From NCBI RefSeq assembly GCF_003415675.1, contig NZ_QFZK01000001.1, positions 496,001 to 560,000 on the forward strand: a DNA stretch of 64,000 bases, read 5' to 3'. The stretch is from Rhodoferax lacus. Lineage in GTDB: Bacteria > Pseudomonadota > Gammaproteobacteria > Burkholderiales > Burkholderiaceae_C. The translations under genes were made by a program, and so were the position numbers. The notes under the pieces are model-generated. The model did not search any database. It was given only the letters and a program-made list of their open reading frames with translations, and was not told where the DNA came from. Of the stretch, positions 8,051 to 16,419 are shown in pieces. How positions within the stretch are numbered: the first letter of the stretch is position 1; every line of letters starts with the position of its first letter.

Positions 8051-9490
8051 GTGCTGCCCTGCTATGTGATGCTGGATCTGGAGACCACCGGTGGCAATGC
8101 GGTGCACGACCGCATCACCGAAATTGCCGCGGTGCGGGTGGAAAACGGCGTGGAGACCGCGCGCTGGAGTACGCTGGTGAACCCCGGTGTGCGCATACCG
8201 CCCTTCATCCAGTCGCTCACTGGTATCAGTGACGCCATGGTGGCCGACGCACCGCCCTTCGAAGACGTTGCCCGTACCTTGCTGGAACTGCTGGACGGTG
8301 CGGTGTTCGTGGCCCACAACGTGCGCTTTGACCACGGCTTTGTGCAGAACGAACTGGCCCGCATGGAACTGCCCCTCAAGGTGAAGACCCTGTGCACCGT
8401 GCGTCTGTCCCGCAAGCTGTATCCGCAGCACAAGGGCCATGGCCTGGACGCCATCCTGCAACGCCATGGCCTGCACACCATGGCCCGGCATCGCGCCATG
8501 GGCGATGTGGACGTGGTGTTGCAGTGGCTGAAGATTGCCGCAGATGAGCTTGGGCATGACGCGCTGCAGCGCAGCGCACAGGAACTGCTGCAAGGAAGCG
8601 CGGCAGTTCCACCACAACTGGAAACCGCCATTTCTGACATTCCGGACACACCCGGCGTGTACCTGTTTTACGGCGAAGGTCCGCTGCCTTTGTACATAGG
8701 CAAGAGCGTGAACATACGCACCCGGGTGATGTCGCATTTCCAGTCGGCGGCCAAGGTGGCGCGCGAGATGCGGATCCTGACCGAGATACGCCGGGTCGAG
8801 TGGATCGAAACCGCTGGTGAACTGGGTGCGTTGTTGCTGGAATCCCGTTTGGTAAAGCAGAGACAGCCCGTTTACAACCGGCAACTGCGCCGTGAAAAGG
8901 CCTTGTGCTCCTGGCAACTGAACGCAGACCCTGCGGCCAATCCACTGGTCAAGCTGGTGCAAATGGACGACATTGAGCCGATGCAATGGCAGCAGTTGTA
9001 CGGAACCTACCGCTCCAAGCGCCAGGCCTTGGATGCCTTGCGCGCGCTGTGCGACACCCATGGGCTGTGTCCGCAGTTGTTGGGGCTGGAGAGTGGCAAG
9101 GGGGCATGTTTTGCCTGCCAGACTGGACGCTGCAAAGGAGCGTGTGCCGGCCGTGAACCAAAGCCAATGCACCGGGTGCGTCTGCAACTGGCTCTGGGGC
9201 TGCAAAGGCTGCAGGCCTGGCCGCACAAGGGCCGGGTTGCGATTCGCGAATACCAGGCCCAAACCGGACGCACCGATATCCACGTGTTTGACCAGTGGTG
9301 CCATTTGGCCACCGTGAGTGACCTGAGTGAACTCGAAGATGCCAACCAGACACAGCATGATGGCCTGGCCTTTGATCTGGATACCTACCGCCTTTTGCAT
9401 AAGCGTTTGGGTAGCGCAGGCGTGCGGGATGCCGAGGTCTTCTTTCTGGCTGTGACAGACCCCGAATCAATGGATTCAGAGGGTTCTTGA
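8051..9490 (+). CDS. DnaQ-like 3'-5' exonuclease fused to GIY-YIG nuclease domain
   Basis: A 479-residue two-domain nuclease. Residues 5-165 form a DEDDh exonuclease like the DNA polymerase III epsilon subunit: Asp9 and Glu11 in MLDLETTGG, AHNVRFDHGF (Exo II), and HRAMGDVDVV (Exo III) with the catalytic His. Residues about 200-285 form a GIY-YIG domain like UvrC/Cho, with GVYLFYGEGPLPLYIGKSVN and a conserved Arg in NIRTRV. The C-terminal 190 residues contain a cysteine set (ACFACQTGRCKGACAGRE) that could bind metal. The fusion is known in many proteobacteria and probably acts in DNA repair. The start is GTG at 8051, 9 bases after the Nudix stop; no in-frame ATG lies close by. Confidence 0.88.
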   Translation: MLPCYVMLDLETTGGNAVHDRITEIAAVRVENGVETARWSTLVNPGVRIPPFIQSLTGISDAMVADAPPFEDVARTLLELLDGAVFVAHNVRFDHGFVQNELARMELPLKVKTLCTVRLSRKLYPQHKGHGLDAILQRHGLHTMARHRAMGDVDVVLQWLKIAADELGHDALQRSAQELLQGSAAVPPQLETAISDIPDTPGVYLFYGEGPLPLYIGKSVNIRTRVMSHFQSAAKVAREMRILTEIRRVEWIETAGELGALLLESRLVKQRQPVYNRQLRREKALCSWQLNADPAANPLVKLVQMDDIEPMQWQQLYGTYRSKRQALDALRALCDTHGLCPQLLGLESGKGACFACQTGRCKGACAGREPKPMHRVRLQLALGLQRLQAWPHKGRVAIREYQAQTGRTDIHVFDQWCHLATVSDLSELEDANQTQHDGLAFDLDTYRLLHKRLGSAGVRDAEVFFLAVTDPESMDSEGS

Positions 9491-9620
9491 TGCCCGCCCG
9501 CCGGGGCATATCTCACGGCGCAGGTGTTGCATAGAGGGCAAATCCAGCCCTACTCCGTCGCAATGTGGTGTCGCATACACAGTGCGCATGCGAAAATGTA
9601 AAAAAATACATGAGGCGGGT

Positions 9621-10838
9621 ATGAGATTCAAAGCGGTCACTCTGGGATTTGTATTGGCCAGCACCACACTGGCCAGTGCTGCACTGACTCTGGGGAGGGC
9701 GAGAGGCGCAGCGTGGATAGGCCAGCCTCTGGAACTGATGGTGCCTGTTCAGGTAGATCCCGGGCAGGCAGATGGTGCACTGTGTGCCGAGGCCGATGTA
9801 TTCCACGGTGACAGCCGACAGGACGCGGGCCGCGTGCAGGTTGTGGTGCTTCCAACCGACCAGCCTGACACTTTCAACCTGAAGATCAGTTCAACCTCAC
9901 TGATTGACGAGCCAGTCGTAACGGTCTATTTGCGAGCAGGCTGCAGCCAAAAGTCATCCCGTAAATATGTGTTGCTGGCCGACTTTCCCAGTGACACCGC
10001 TGCTCCGCTAAGCCGCACCGCGGCCCCGGCAGTCGCGCAAGTTCCACTGGTCATCCCATTGGAGGCCCCTGCGGCGACCAACGCTGCCGCACCAAACAAT
10101 TCTTCTGCGTCGACCACGCCGAAAGCCATTGCCAAGGCAAGCAAACCCACTGCGCCCCCTCCTAAGGAAGCACAGAGGGAACAAACCGCCCCCAAGGAAA
10201 CCAACGGGGAAGCAATCAAACAGACGGTAAAAGAAACTGCCAAGGAAGCAGCCCCTAAAAAAGAGAGCCCAGCCAAGGCTGCCGCGCCTGTTGACAGTGC
10301 AAAGCCTGTGGCGCAGGGAAAGCCACGTTTGCGCCTGGACCCGATCGAAACCTTGAATGAACGCGTGAAGACGCTGGAGTCCACCACCACGGGAACTACC
10401 ACGCAGGAAGATGTCGCTCGTGATGGCCAGAAAATGCAATTGCTGCAGAACGACTTGAAGACCTTGCTGGATCAAGCCGTGAAGAATGAAGCCAGTCTGT
10501 TGGCCATGCGTGAACGCCTGGAAAAAGCCGAGTCTGATCGCGTGCCCGTGGCCATCGTCTATGGTTTGGGCGCTCTGGTCGTTTTGTGCCTGGGTGCATT
10601 GGCCTACCTCTTGACACGTCGCAACAGGCATCCCGGCTGGGACCAGTCTGAGTTGCATGCCTCTGAGGCAACTGCTGGAAATAATGCGATGGCTGCTGGC
10701 AAGCGCGTGCCTGGCTCTAAGGACGTGCCCAACGAACAACAGGGCATTGACGTTGATATGGTCGATATGGATGACGCCTCTTTTGACCAGTTGATGGGTC
10801 AGGCCGGCGCCGCGAATCAAAAGGTCCAGGCTCGGTAA
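9621..10838 (+). CDS. FimV-like envelope protein (short form)
   Basis: A 405-residue protein with a cleavable-looking signal peptide MRFKAVTLGFVLASTTLASA. A FimV N-terminal-like domain follows (GAAWIGQPLELMVPVQVD, then a cysteine pair), then a long Ala/Lys/Pro/Glu-rich linker at about residues 135-235. A predicted coiled coil is at about 240-300. One membrane helix (VAIVYGLGALVVLCLGALAY) and an acidic cytoplasmic tail ending in DMDDASFDQLMGQ complete it. FimV/HubP proteins organise the cell pole and type IV pili or secretion; this one is about half usual length and no LysM motif is evident. I chose ATG 9621 because GAGGCGGG precedes it; an upstream in-frame ATG at 9582 would spoil the signal peptide. 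An ATGTA...TACAT palindrome lies at 9596-9611. Confidence 0.65.
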   Translation: MRFKAVTLGFVLASTTLASAALTLGRARGAAWIGQPLELMVPVQVDPGQADGALCAEADVFHGDSRQDAGRVQVVVLPTDQPDTFNLKISSTSLIDEPVVTVYLRAGCSQKSSRKYVLLADFPSDTAAPLSRTAAPAVAQVPLVIPLEAPAATNAAAPNNSSASTTPKAIAKASKPTAPPPKEAQREQTAPKETNGEAIKQTVKETAKEAAPKKESPAKAAAPVDSAKPVAQGKPRLRLDPIETLNERVKTLESTTTGTTTQEDVARDGQKMQLLQNDLKTLLDQAVKNEASLLAMRERLEKAESDRVPVAIVYGLGALVVLCLGALAYLLTRRNRHPGWDQSELHASEATAGNNAMAAGKRVPGSKDVPNEQQGIDVDMVDMDDASFDQLMGQAGAANQKVQAR

Positions 10839-10861
10839 AACGGCCTTCCGAAATATGCATG

Positions 10862-10890
10862 GTTTGCAATGCCTTTGGGGCATTGCAAAC
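10862..10890. other. Perfect palindromic hairpin without T-tract
   Basis: GTTTGCAATGC and GCATTGCAAAC form 11-bp perfect arms around a seven-base loop, 23 bases after the FimV-like stop. No run of T follows on either strand, so it is not a classical terminator. It may act together with the strong hairpin at 10898-10931 between the convergent genes. Confidence 0.5.
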
Positions 10891-10897
10891 GCACATG

Positions 10898-10931
10898 AAA
10901 AAAGCCTCTGAGCATTTCTACTCAGAGGCTT
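10898..10931 (-). terminator. Rho-independent terminator after tRNA-Pro
   Basis: On the minus strand AAGCCTCTGAG and CTCAGAGGCTT form an 11-bp perfect stem with an eight-base loop, running into TTTTTT. It sits 12 bases after the tRNA 3' end. The stem could also stop transcripts from the FimV-like gene on the plus strand, where TTaac follows. Confidence 0.88.
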
Positions 10932-10943
10932 AACTATTTCAAA

Positions 10944-11020
10944 TGGTCGGTGTGAAAGGATTCGAACCTTCGACCCCTTGCACCCCATGCAAGTGCGCTA
11001 CCAGGCTGCGCCACACACCG
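10944..11020 (-). tRNA. tRNA-Pro (anticodon GGG)
   Basis: The 77 bases on the minus strand fold as a cloverleaf. The 7-bp acceptor stem is CGGTGTG with CACACCG, the D arm contains AGCCTGGTAGCGC, the anticodon stem is CTTGC/GCAAG with loop ATGGGGT, and the T arm is AGGTTCGAATCCT. The anticodon is GGG, reading CCC proline codons. The CCA end is encoded. It follows merR closely and closes the translation gene block. Confidence 0.95.
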
Positions 11021-11055
11021 ATCAAGCCTCGAATTATAGCGTGAAAAAGAGACCG

Positions 11056-11508
11056 TTATTGATCAGCGAAAGCCAATAGTTCACGAATTTCAAACAGTTC
11101 ACGGCGGAGTTGCAACAGGGGCACCGCTGTTTCGTCAAATGGGTCACCAGGCAGCAGGGAATCCATGTCATCCAGATCATCTGCGTCGAGCTCAATCACC
11201 TCGACACCCTCCAGCATGACTTCGCCGTTGCGCTTCTTGTCACGCTCGGTTTGCAGGAGCTCCTGCATCTTGTTGCGCGCACCGCTGATGGTGAAGCCTT
11301 GGTCATACAGCAGATCACGTATGCGGCGAATCATCAACACTTCATGGTGCTGGTAATAGCGCCGGTTGCCTCTGCGCTTCATCGGGCGCAGTTGCGTGAA
11401 CTCCTGCTCCCAATAACGTAGCACGTGTGGTTTTACGCCGCACAAATCTCCTACTTCACCGATGGTGAAATAGCGTTTTGCGGGAATGGGAGGGAGAGTT
11501 TTCTCCAT
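11056..11508 (-). CDS. MerR-family transcriptional regulator
   Basis: A 150-residue regulator with an N-terminal winged-helix MerR domain, KRYFTIGEVGDLCGVKPHVL at about residues 13-32, then RYWEQEF and RRYYQHHEVLMIRRIRDLLY. A coiled dimerisation helix and an acidic tail follow. No cysteine metal-binding set is seen, so it is not a CueR/MerR-type metal sensor. It follows ihfA on the same strand (102 bases), an arrangement common in Burkholderiales. ATG 11508 is chosen; a TTG three codons upstream (11517) is possible. Its target is unknown. Confidence 0.87.
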   Translation of the reverse strand: MEKTLPPIPAKRYFTIGEVGDLCGVKPHVLRYWEQEFTQLRPMKRRGNRRYYQHHEVLMIRRIRDLLYDQGFTISGARNKMQELLQTERDKKRNGEVMLEGVEVIELDADDLDDMDSLLPGDPFDETAVPLLQLRRELFEIRELLAFADQ

Positions 11509-11610
11509 TGAAATCAATGCGATACGTGCTAAAGCGCAGAGGTTACTCTAACTTTAGCCCGGACGCAAAGGGCTTATTACGCACTTACCAAATAAAGTGT
11601 GCGCTTCGAC

Positions 11611-11949
11611 TTAAACAGACACTGAAGGCTTGTTGCTGTCTTCCTGAATCTGTTCTTTGAGCTTGTGGCTGGCATGGAAGGTCACCACCCGGCGCGCCTG
11701 TATCGGTATGGCCTCACCCGTGCGCGGGTTGCGCCCCGGGCGGGGTGCCTTGGTACGAATCTGGAAGTTGCCAAAGCCGGATATCTTGACGTCCGTGCCT
11801 TCGACCAGGCTGCCGGAAATCAGGTCAAAGAAAGCGTCGATCATGTCTTTGGACTCGCGTTTGTTGAGACCGATTTGCTCAAACAGCAAATCAGCCAACT
11901 GCGCCTTGGTCAGCGCCGGTGTCTCCAGGCTTTCGACGGAAAAATCCAT
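11611..11949 (-). CDS. ihfA: Integration host factor alpha subunit
   Basis: A 112-residue HU/IHF-family protein that pairs with IhfB, binds specific sites and bends DNA sharply. The IHF-alpha pattern is clear: ALTKAQLADLLFEQIGLNKR at the N-terminus, KISGFGNFQIRTKAPRPGRN, then NPRTGEAIPIQARRVVTF containing the DNA-intercalating proline arm. About a dozen extra residues at each end compared with E. coli are normal in this order. It lies 29 bases after pheT, as in the classic pheST-ihfA arrangement. Confidence 0.96.
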   Translation of the reverse strand: MDFSVESLETPALTKAQLADLLFEQIGLNKRESKDMIDAFFDLISGSLVEGTDVKISGFGNFQIRTKAPRPGRNPRTGEAIPIQARRVVTFHASHKLKEQIQEDSNKPSVSV

Positions 11950-11978
11950 GGTGTCTCGCTTCTTTGTTGTGGCGTAGT

Positions 11979-14414
11979 TTAGACGCGCTGGCGCGCATCC
12001 AGTGTTTGGCTCAGTTGATCGACCACGGCCTTCACTGTGGATTCAATCTGCTCTTCAGTCAAACTGGCTTCATCGCTGTTGAGCGTGAGGCGCACGGCCA
12101 GGCTGCGGTCGCCAGCACCCTCGGCCACCACGGCATCCTTGGCGAACTTGGGGCGGTAGACATCGAACAGTTGCGCATCGCGCAGCAAGCCCGCAGTCGG
12201 TGCGGCCCAAATGGCGGCCATCAGGGCTGCGTGGGTCACGCTGTCTGCCACCACGACGGCCACATCCCGCTGCACCGCCTGAATCTTGGCCACGGGCTTG
12301 AAGACGGGCACGCGGCGTGCCAGCACCGGCTCCAGATCCAGTTCAAACAACAGAGGTGCTGTGGGCAACTCGTAGGACTGGCGCCACTTGGGATGCAGTT
12401 CGCCCACGTAGCCAATGCACTTGCCGTCCAGCCAGACCGAGGCGCAGCGGCCCGGGTGCATGGCTGGGTGCGTACCGGGTTTGAACTCAGGGGCCAAGGG
12501 TGCCAGCAGGGTTTCCACATCGCCCTTGACGCTATAGAAATCTACCGGGGCGTCTTTCACACCCCACTGCAGCGGATGCTCGCTGCCGCTGGCCAGTCCG
12601 GCCACACGCATGGGCTGGTCAAAGCCTTCCACGGTGGCATCGGTACTCTTGACAGAAGCATCACGCAGAAATACGCGGCCCAGCTCGAACACGCGCACAC
12701 GCGTGGCCTTGCGCGCCTGGTTGAACTTCAGCACCTGCAGCAGCGAGCCCAGGAGCGAGGAGCGCATGACGCTCATCTGGCTGGCAATCGGGTTGAGCAG
12801 CTTGATGGGGTTGGGGTTGCCCGCCAGCTCGTTTTCCCAACGCTCTTCCACAAAGCTGAAGTTGATGGTTTCCTGGTAAGCCAGTGCGGCCAGCGCGCGG
12901 CGCACGGCGAAGGCACTGCGCTGCGCTTCCGGGCGGATGCGGGCGGTAATGGGGGCCAGCGGCGGCGTGTCGGGCAGGTTGTTGTAACCCACCATGCGCG
13001 CCACCTCTTCGATCAGGTCTTCCTCGATCTGCAGGTCGAAACGGTAGGAAGGCGGTGCAACGGTGATCAGGCCTTCTTCTTCGGTCAGGGACAAGCCCAA
13101 GCGCTTGAGTGCGTCGGCACATTGCGCCTGGCTCAGGGGCATGCCGATGATCTTTGCGGCACGGGCCACACGCAGGGTGACGGGTGCCGCCACGGGCATG
13201 TTGGGCTTTTGGTCGTCAATCGGGCCGCACGTGGTGTCAGGCGTGCCGCAAATGTCGATGATCAGCTGCGTGATGCGCTCGATGTGCTCCACGGTCAGTT
13301 CCGGGTCCACACCGCGCTCAAAACGGTGACCGGCATCGGTAGAGAAGTTGAATCGGCGCGAACGCCCGGCAATGGCCTTGGGCCACCAGAAGGCAGCCTC
13401 TACATAGACATGCTGCGTATCGTCGGACACGGCCGTGGCGTCACCGCCCATGATGCCGGCCAACGACTCCACTTGCACGTCGTCGGCAATGACACCCACC
13501 TTGTCATCCACGGTGACCGTGTTGCCATTGAGCAGCTTGAGTTCTTCACCGGCCTTGCCCCAGCGCACATCAAGCCCGCCGTGGATCTTTTCCAGATCAA
13601 AGATGTGGCTGGGACGGCCCAGCTCGAACATCACGTAGTTGGAGATGTCGACCAACGCGGTAACGCTGCGCTGACCACAACGCGCCAGGCGGTCCACCAT
13701 CCACTGTGGCGTCTGGGCCCGGGTGTTGAGGTTGCGCACCACGCGCCCTGAGAAGCGGCCACACAGATCGGTCGCACTGACGGTGACCTTCACGCTGTCG
13801 CTGTTGCCCACAGCCACTGCGGGGAATGCCGGTGCCAGCAGTGGTGCCCCGGTCAGCGCCGAGACTTCGCGCGCCACGCCATAGACACTCAGGCAATGCG
13901 CCAGATTAGGCGTGAGCTTCAGGGTGAACAGGGTGTCATCCAGGTCCAGGTGTTCGCGGATGTTTTGTCCCAAGGGTGCATCCAGGGCTAGCTCCAGCAG
14001 GCCGCCGTGGTCCTCGGACAGCTTGAGCTCGCGGGCGGAGCACAGCATGCCCTGGCTCTCCACGCCGCGCAGCTTGCCCACCTTGATCAGGAAGGGCTTG
14101 CCGTCTTCACCCGGTGGCAGCTCTGCGCCCACCAGGGCGCAGGGCACACGAATGCCTACGCGGGCATTGGGTGCGCCGCACACAATATTCAGCAACTCGG
14201 CCTGGCCCACATCCACCTTGCAGACGCGCAGGCGGTCGGCATTGGGGTGCTGCTCGGCTTGCCGGATTTCACCCACCACGATGTGCGTGAAGGGAGGTGC
14301 CACGGGCTTGAGTTCTTCCACCTCAAGTCCAGCCATGGTCAGGGTTTCAGCGAGCTCTGCCGTGCCGATTGCGGGGTTGCAGAAAGTGCGTAGCCAGGAT
14401 TCAGAAAATTGCAT
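11979..14414 (-). CDS. pheT: Phenylalanine-tRNA ligase beta subunit
   Basis: An 811-residue beta subunit of the alpha2-beta2 phenylalanyl-tRNA synthetase. It starts MQFSESWLRTFCNPAIGTAE. An EMAP/tRNA-binding domain covers about residues 40-150 (VVGEIRQAEQHPNADRLRVC). The B3/B4 editing domain and B5 domain follow (KIIGMPLSQAQCADALKRLG), and the C-terminal anticodon-binding domain ends the protein (VQRDVAVVVADSVTH near 710). Length is normal. It lies 80 bases after pheS and 29 before ihfA, in one operon. Confidence 0.97.
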   Translation of the reverse strand: MQFSESWLRTFCNPAIGTAELAETLTMAGLEVEELKPVAPPFTHIVVGEIRQAEQHPNADRLRVCKVDVGQAELLNIVCGAPNARVGIRVPCALVGAELPPGEDGKPFLIKVGKLRGVESQGMLCSARELKLSEDHGGLLELALDAPLGQNIREHLDLDDTLFTLKLTPNLAHCLSVYGVAREVSALTGAPLLAPAFPAVAVGNSDSVKVTVSATDLCGRFSGRVVRNLNTRAQTPQWMVDRLARCGQRSVTALVDISNYVMFELGRPSHIFDLEKIHGGLDVRWGKAGEELKLLNGNTVTVDDKVGVIADDVQVESLAGIMGGDATAVSDDTQHVYVEAAFWWPKAIAGRSRRFNFSTDAGHRFERGVDPELTVEHIERITQLIIDICGTPDTTCGPIDDQKPNMPVAAPVTLRVARAAKIIGMPLSQAQCADALKRLGLSLTEEEGLITVAPPSYRFDLQIEEDLIEEVARMVGYNNLPDTPPLAPITARIRPEAQRSAFAVRRALAALAYQETINFSFVEERWENELAGNPNPIKLLNPIASQMSVMRSSLLGSLLQVLKFNQARKATRVRVFELGRVFLRDASVKSTDATVEGFDQPMRVAGLASGSEHPLQWGVKDAPVDFYSVKGDVETLLAPLAPEFKPGTHPAMHPGRCASVWLDGKCIGYVGELHPKWRQSYELPTAPLLFELDLEPVLARRVPVFKPVAKIQAVQRDVAVVVADSVTHAALMAAIWAAPTAGLLRDAQLFDVYRPKFAKDAVVAEGAGDRSLAVRLTLNSDEASLTEEQIESTVKAVVDQLSQTLDARQRV

Positions 14415-14494
14415 AAAAAAATCTCAACCAAAATCAAAAACATGTCAGGCCAGCAATGCCTGCAACCAGGGACGCCGCGCAGCGGCTCAGGGGG

Positions 14495-15565
14495 CTACTG
14501 AAACTGCGACAGGAAGCGCACGTCGCCATCAAAAAAGAGGCGCAGGTCATTCACGCCATAGCGCAGCATGGTGAGGCGGTCCGGGCCCATGCCAAAGGCA
14601 AAGCCGATGAACTTCTCCGAGTCCAGCCCCATGTTGCGAATCACATTCGGATGCACCTGGCCGGAACCTGCCACCTCCAGCCAGCGGCCCGACAAGGGAC
14701 CGCTCTGGAACTGGATGTCGATCTCGGCGCTGGGCTCTGTAAAGGGGAAGAAACTGGGGCGAAAGCGCAGCACCAGGTCATCGCTCTCAAAGAAGGTGCG
14801 GCAGAAATCGGTGAAGACAAATTTCAGGTCCTTGAAGCTCACGTTCTCGCCCACCCACAGGCCTTCGCACTGGTGGAACATGGGGGAGTGCGTCGCATCG
14901 CTGTCCACGCGGTAGGTACGGCCCGGTGCGATCACGCGAATCTCGGGCATGTCACCGCTGAAGAGGCCGTCTGCCGAGGCGCCCACCAGCGCGCGGTGTG
15001 CCTTGACGTGCTGCACCGCGTAGCGGATCTGCATGGGGCTGGTGTGGGTGCGCAGCAGGTTGGGGGCGGCTTCCGAGCCGCCTTCCACATAAAAGGTATC
15101 GTGCATGGAACGCGCAGGATGGTCTTCCGGCGTATTCAGTGCAGTGAAGTTGAACCAGTCGGACTCGATCTCGGGGCCCTGGGCAACATCGAAACCCATG
15201 GAGCCAAAGATCGCCTCAATGCGCTCCAGTGTGAGCGACACCGGGTGCAAACCGCCCTGCCCGCCCTGTCGGCCCGGCAAGGTCACGTCCAGCGCTTCGG
15301 CCTGGAGTTGCAACTGCAGTTCGGCATCTGCCAGGCCCTGGCGGCGCGCTGTCAGTGCGGCTTCAATGGCCTGCTTGGCCAGGTTGATGGCGGCACCGTG
15401 CGCCTTCTTCTCGTCCACGCTCAGGGCGGCCATGCCCTTCATCAGCTCGGTGATACGGCCGGACTTGCCCAGGTACAAGGCCTTGGCGTTTTCCAGATCG
15501 GCAGGCGTTGCAGCTTGTGCAAACGCGGAATGGGCGGATTCGACGATGGCGTTCAACTCGTTCAT
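14495..15565 (-). CDS. pheS: Phenylalanine-tRNA ligase alpha subunit
   Basis: The 356-residue catalytic subunit of phenylalanyl-tRNA synthetase. An N-terminal coiled coil is followed by a class II core with motif 2-like [36 protein letters not shown] and a motif 3 with [18 protein letters not shown]. It begins [15 protein letters not shown] at 15565. A hairpin with a T-run lies between rplT and pheS, at the position where E. coli has its Phe-dependent attenuator. Confidence 0.97.
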   Translation of the reverse strand: MNELNAIVESAHSAFAQAATPADLENAKALYLGKSGRITELMKGMAALSVDEKKAHGAAINLAKQAIEAALTARRQGLADAELQLQLQAEALDVTLPGRQGGQGGLHPVSLTLERIEAIFGSMGFDVAQGPEIESDWFNFTALNTPEDHPARSMHDTFYVEGGSEAAPNLLRTHTSPMQIRYAVQHVKAHRALVGASADGLFSGDMPEIRVIAPGRTYRVDSDATHSPMFHQCEGLWVGENVSFKDLKFVFTDFCRTFFESDDLVLRFRPSFFPFTEPSAEIDIQFQSGPLSGRWLEVAGSGQVHPNVIRNMGLDSEKFIGFAFGMGPDRLTMLRYGVNDLRLFFDGDVRFLSQFQ

Positions 15566-15593
15566 ACGGTCTTCTTGGTATTCGGTTCAATTG

Positions 15594-15628
15594 AAAAAGG
15601 GCTAGTGCCTTTTCAAGCTCTAGCCCTT
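15594..15628 (-). terminator. Intrinsic terminator / possible attenuator between rplT and pheS
   Basis: On the minus strand AAGGGCTAG and CTAGCCCTT form a 9-bp perfect stem with a 14-base loop, followed by TTTTTC. It lies 38 bases after the rplT stop and 29 bases before the pheS start. It should reduce read-through into pheST. I found no clear Phe-rich leader peptide between rplT and the hairpin. Confidence 0.7.
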
Positions 15629-15665
15629 ACTTCGTGTGCCAAGCGCGTTAGCGCCCAGCCGTGAA

Positions 15666-16025
15666 TCAAGCAGCCAGCTTGGCCTTGACCTGCTCCACGA
15701 TGCTTGCAAAAGCAGCCATGTCATGAATGGCGATATCAGACAGAACCTTGCGGTCGATCTCGATGTTTGCCTTCTTCAGACCGTTGGCGAATTGGCTGTA
15801 TGTCATGCCGCACTGACGAGCAGCCGCATTGATACGGGCAATCCACAACTGGCGGAACACACGTTTTTTGGTACGACGGTCGCGGTAGGCATATTGCCCA
15901 GCCTTCATTACCGCTTCTTTGGCGACGCGGAAGACATTACCGCGGCGACCGCGGAAACCCTTTGCAAGGGCCAGAACTTTTTTGTGGCGGGCGCGAGCCG
16001 TTACACCACGTTTGACGCGAGGCAT
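15666..16025 (-). CDS. rplT: 50S ribosomal protein L20
   Basis: A 119-residue ribosomal protein that binds 23S rRNA early in large-subunit assembly. It starts [20 protein letters not shown], with the basic N-terminal extension, and has the signature [20 protein letters not shown]. It follows rpmI by 25 bases. In E. coli L20 represses translation of rpmI-rplT; the structured leader before rpmI here could serve that purpose. Confidence 0.98.
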   Translation of the reverse strand: MPRVKRGVTARARHKKVLALAKGFRGRRGNVFRVAKEAVMKAGQYAYRDRRTKKRVFRQLWIARINAAARQCGMTYSQFANGLKKANIEIDRKVLSDIAIHDMAAFASIVEQVKAKLAA

Positions 16026-16050
16026 GTAGTTACTCCTTGTTCGTCGTTAA

Positions 16051-16254
16051 TTAAATACCACGGCCGGGGAGCATCTGTGCCATGTGACCCATATTGGTCT
16101 CATGAACTCCAGTGGATCCGCGCAGGTGGCGTTTATTTTTGGTGGTCTTCTTGGTCAGAATGTGACGCTTGAAGGCTTGGCCGCGTTTAACGGTTCCACC
16201 GGGACGAACGCGAAAGCGTTTTTTCGCCGCGCTCTTGGTCTTCATTTTGGGCAT
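16051..16254 (-). CDS. rpmI: 50S ribosomal protein L35
   Basis: A 67-residue basic ribosomal protein, [20 protein letters not shown] onward, ending with [16 protein letters not shown]. The reading frame is open further upstream, but the ATG at 16254 has an AGAAGGAGCATC ribosome site and is the universal L35 start. It lies between infC and rplT, in the conserved infC-rpmI-rplT order. Confidence 0.98.
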   Translation of the reverse strand: MPKMKTKSAAKKRFRVRPGGTVKRGQAFKRHILTKKTTKNKRHLRGSTGVHETNMGHMAQMLPGRGI

Positions 16255-16419
16255 GTTGATGCTCCTTCTATCTTGTGCTCGTGAGGCGTCCGGAAAAAAA
16301 CTTCCAGCCTTGTTGGCCCCGAGCCACTTTTGTGGCGAGTAATAAAACCCACCACTTTTGTGGCGAGCTATGAGACTCGCCACTTGATTTCAACCGGCGA
16401 CCAAACCGGTTGAAAAAAA
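16255..16419 (-). promoter_or_regulatory. Structured infC-rpmI intergenic leader with 16-bp direct repeats
   Basis: The 165 bases between infC and rpmI hold two perfect copies of CCACTTTTGTGGCGAG at 16324-16339 and 16352-16367, 28 bases apart. Each is a small hairpin in itself (CCAC-TTTT-GTGG). The second copy can also pair GTGGCGAG with CTCGCCAC at 16376-16383. A further CAACCGG/CCGGTTG stem lies at 16391-16412. These competing stems suggest a translational operator for L20 or an mRNA processing site, by analogy with E. coli. Confidence 0.5.

Noticed and set aside
7382..9400. Long minus-strand ORF (672 codons) opposite the Nudix and exonuclease genes
   Set aside because: It spans three real genes on the other strand and shows no domain, with composition rich in His, Gln and Arg as expected from an antisense frame.
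16324..16367. Direct repeats considered as a CRISPR remnant
   Set aside because: Only two 16-base copies, each self-complementary, in a ribosomal-protein leader; no further repeats and no cas genes in the window.
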